From positions 6,138,001 through 6,202,000 of the forward strand of contig JAYKYS010000015.1 of the NCBI GenBank assembly GCA_036924285.1: a DNA stretch of 64,000 nt, read 5' to 3'. This document shows, piece by piece, positions 61,076-64,000 of this stretch. Within the stretch, counting starts at the first letter, position 1. Each line of letters starts with the position of its first letter. The translations under genes and the position numbers were made by a program. The DNA is from Asterella californica (taxonomy: Eukaryota; Streptophyta; Marchantiopsida; Marchantiales; Aytoniaceae). The notes beneath the pieces were generated by a model. It did no database searches. It was not told the DNA's origin and saw only the letters and a program-made list of their open reading frames with translations.

Positions 61076-61815
61076 AAATCATGTTTAAAAGCTCTTGTGC
61101 TTCAATGCTTCTGTTCTCATAACATTTTCACTACTGTATGTAGCTTCTCATGGATGCTGAAGCAGCGGAATTACCAGCAGAATAACCAACGCATTTGCAA
61201 TCGGCCGAACAAGTATACCCAAGCTTTGAATTTTGTGACCAGTATACACGGACCGTTGTTCAGTCATCGTAACTTGACTCTAGATAGGGGCTGATATAGA
61301 TAGCTTGTTTTGATCACAGAGAAAGTGACTCAGAATTGTCTTCGTGATTCACATACTGTACTCGCTACCGAGGTTATATAATAATCATCCAAGTATCCTA
61401 TCACTGGTGATTCAGGCGTGGTCTGATGCGGTTCTTAATAAATATTCTAGTCTAGAATATATCTAATGAATATTCTAGATTTGAATATATAATCTTTTGT
61501 ACTCAGACTCAATCCTGTAAATGATTCAACCGATGCCAATTACACATCGTGTTACACTCAGATGCATGCTAGCAACAGTGTAATGAAGATGTTTAACTGT
61601 GAGAGGGGTATAAAAGGCTAGGTAATGATCTTTCAGAGCAGGTCAGTTCTTCTACGTAGACATAAAACAAGATTCATCTAATTTGGACTTGGATTTGTAA
61701 TTCCACTGTTTACATATGGAAAATCTCACTCAGAAAACCGAAAAAAAATTGTGAGATTTGCTCTGAGATTGTGCGGATAGTACTGGACTCCTCTAGATCT
61801 GAGTTTATGGTACCC

Positions 61816-61908
61816 CACATCCAATCTACATCTGCAAACTGAAGTTCTTCTTACACGGGATACATCACATCCAATCTACATCTGCAAACTGAAGTTCTTC
61901 TTTCACGG
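61816..61908. repeat. 43-bp direct repeat with 50-bp period
   Basis: CACATCCAATCTACATCTGC, then AAACTGAAGTTCTTCTT, occurs at 61816-61858 and 61866-61908 with one internal mismatch. Confidence 0.9.
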
Positions 61909-63976
61909 TTCTGAACTTAGTCTAATGGCGTTCACAACTAACATGAAAGTCACCCGTCGACAGAAGAATGGTCCAGCATCAGAGATTACAATTTTCGGAT
62001 TGTGTTTTGTATTATGTAGCGTCATCAGTCTGACCTCGTGGCCAAGCTACACCAGAGGTTCAATGAAGTTACTTCAGTCTTCACAACAATGCGAGGGAGT
62101 GGATATTCCGGATTTGACTTGAGATATAACGTTAGAAGAGTATATAGTACTATAATTATATTTATAAATATTTTATATTTTATTATCTAAATATAAATTT
62201 CTGAAAATATTTCGCTCACAATAAATGTTCTATGCAAAGTTTACACTCATTGATATTAACTTCTCTTCTGTTTCGCTCAGTGTTATGCGCGAATAGTCGG
62301 GTGCGCGAATAGAGTTGACGGTACGGTACTGTACGCATCCTCTTCGCATGCTCTCACATGAGAAATTATTACAGTTTCGCACATGGGAGCAATTAAGCGT
62401 TGTGGATCTATCCAGAAGTGAGTTTTCTCTTCACCCTTGTCGGTGTTGCGTGCGTGCTTTGTCCGTTTGGGTTCCTTTACTTCTTTTTGTTCAGCTTCAT
62501 TGGGTCTTCTCATCCGTTCGTATTCTTCGCATCGCTCGTTCCACACAGGAAATGCCATCTCTCCAGCAAGAAGATCGCGTCGACAGGCAGCGAATGCCAC
62601 AACAAGATTACGAGAAACAAATCCGAGGGCGGGCACTTTTCAGCCTTTCAGTCTGCTCAGTGCGTGACGGGCAAAAGAACTACATCATCTTCGATACCAC
62701 TTCAATAAATGCTATTCAATCGCGTGTGCATCAACATGAGCCGGAAAGTCGCGGACGAGACCAGACAGTCCACCAAACGAGACGTCAACCCTAAACTACG
62801 GTAGAAGCAGGAAGTCCATTTCCAGAATGCCTACTCGTGTTGTCTAATTACGGAGGAGGCATTCGTCCTATTCCCTTCCGTCGTACTCATGCCTGCTGAA
62901 CCTCCCGAGCACTCCATGATAAGTAATGGACGCTCTGCCTTCATATTTGGCTAACAGCGCCGAGCAGCAAGATTGCCTCATAGGTTTGGGCTTAGGACCA
63001 TCGATCAACATTCATCGATGGCACTTGAACTATCGATCCAAATATGGACACTACCACGCAGTTCAGTTCAACTTCACGACAGATATCTGCACGTTTTCGG
63101 ATGGGAAAGCCCGGACGCTAGATAGCAATGAACGAAGCAAACGTTGGGAAAAGCCTTCCTGGTGTGCACGCTTTTGTCATGGCTTAACAATTCTGCCACA
63201 TGGAAGAGTACGAACAAGGAAAAGATTCGGCACGGTTCAACCTCTATGGACACTAGGTCTTCGCAGGAAAAGCAACATGCAGTGAGAGAGTGGATCTTCC
63301 TACCTTGCAGGTTAGCTGATGTAAGATTAATCATTAGTTCAGTGGGGTGGACAAGTGCGAATAGACTCCTCGGAGATAGTGACGTATAGTCATGTCTGCC
63401 ATGTTCCTGAACTCAACTCATCAGGGTGATCCGTCAGCCGCTGTAAGCAAGTAGAGCTCTCCACAGCTTTCTTCTCGGCAGATTGTTTAGTAAAGAAAGC
63501 AAATATGAGGTGTCATCTTCCCTGTACCTTCACAGTAAACAGCAGAGCCACTATGAGAGAGCGAAAGCTGGTGCATGACCTCTCAAGATCGAATCCCATG
63601 TTACACAATCTCTAGCCTTAGGGCCTGTGGAGACATATAAGGCAAAAGACCGAAGTGGCAGAGATGGTTGGTTTTGTCGGATGGATACCCACAAGGATGG
63701 GGAAAAGAGCAGGGCTCTTGGCAGGCCGGTAGAGGAGTTAATGACAGATTTGACACATTTGCACATGGAACCAGCTGCTGGAGGTATAAAACTCTGTGAC
63801 GTGGACTCTAAACAACGATTCCACTCTCATCTTCAAAACTGCTAAGAAACGCCACAGGAAGGTAAATCGGTTAAATCGGTAAATCGGCAAATTCCTTCTC
63901 AGTGTAGACGTTACATCCACAACTAAACGTGCTGTGCTTCGCACACCTGACTACGTGTACTAGAATTACGAGCTGT

Positions 63977-64000
63977 TGCTTGGAATGCTCATTCCAAGCA
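63977..64000. repeat. 10-bp hairpin at the window end
   Basis: TGCTTGGAAT pairs exactly with ATTCCAAGCA around GCTC. The right flank is outside the window, so the arm could be longer. Confidence 0.8.

Larger units (their letters stand above)
61076..64000. other. Right-end spacer without recognisable gene
   Basis: A TATAAAAG word at about 61610 and AT-rich palindromic text at 61442-61460 suggest an old promoter or LTR, but no partner is seen. The frames at 62315-62794 and 62926-63285 have no recognisable domain. Confidence 0.35.

Noticed and set aside
61442..61460. ATATTCTAG/CTAGAATAT palindrome as a heat-shock element
   Set aside because: The TTC and GAA words are spaced by seven bases, which does not fit the two-base spacing of heat-shock elements.
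62315..62794. Overlapping long frames on both strands
   Set aside because: Several frames are open at once in a less AT-rich stretch, with no recognisable domain in any of them.

Overview
The window is a piece of a large, transposon-rich nuclear genome of a land plant or close relative. This rests on GT-AG introns, a QUASIMODO2-like putative pectin methyltransferase, a 14-3-3 gene, Ty1/copia and Ty3/gypsy LTR retrotransposons with plant-type primer sites, and a plant-type L1 LINE. Short copia LTRs, a pogo-like transposase and long AT-rich spacers would suit a bryophyte such as a liverwort, but that is only an inference. There are no operons, no rRNA, no recognisable tRNA and no CRISPR.

Layout. 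1-13.5 kb is a nest of retroelements. A Ty3/gypsy remnant and its LTR (1-2541) abut the integrase of a copia element (copia A). Copia A is itself split inside its reverse transcriptase by a 5,957-bp element (3608-9564) with a 5-bp target duplication and about 80 copies of GAAGAC/GTCTTC. Copia A ends in a 229-bp LTR (10777-11005), followed by a second gypsy LTR with a gag remnant. 13.5-20.9 kb is AT-rich spacer. 20954-25251 (minus) is an apparently intact eight-exon methyltransferase gene. 26.5-30.7 kb is spacer. 30770-34351 (minus) is a second copia element (copia B), bounded by the target duplication AAAGA. Its integrase is interrupted by a 507-bp solo LTR carrying three 53-bp tandem units built almost wholly of heat-shock elements. 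34.3-41 kb is AT-rich and holds a recurring module: an imperfect hairpin followed by a GAATATGCAT box. 44073-44882 is an intronless, diverged 14-3-3 gene. 46.4-51.6 kb holds perfect hairpins and degenerate minus-strand transposon-like coding remnants. 51630-58405 (minus) is a LINE with an exact 12-bp target duplication and a damaged RT active site. 58969-61075 is a frameshifted pogo-like transposase. The last 3 kb shows no recognisable gene.

Only two genes look like host genes. The methyltransferase would act in Golgi pectin synthesis, and the 14-3-3 protein would act in phosphoprotein signalling. Most of the remainder is decayed mobile DNA. The most unusual signals are the heat-shock-element LTR, the GAAGAC-saturated element with a coiled-coil Gag-like gene, and the hairpin/ATGCAT module family.
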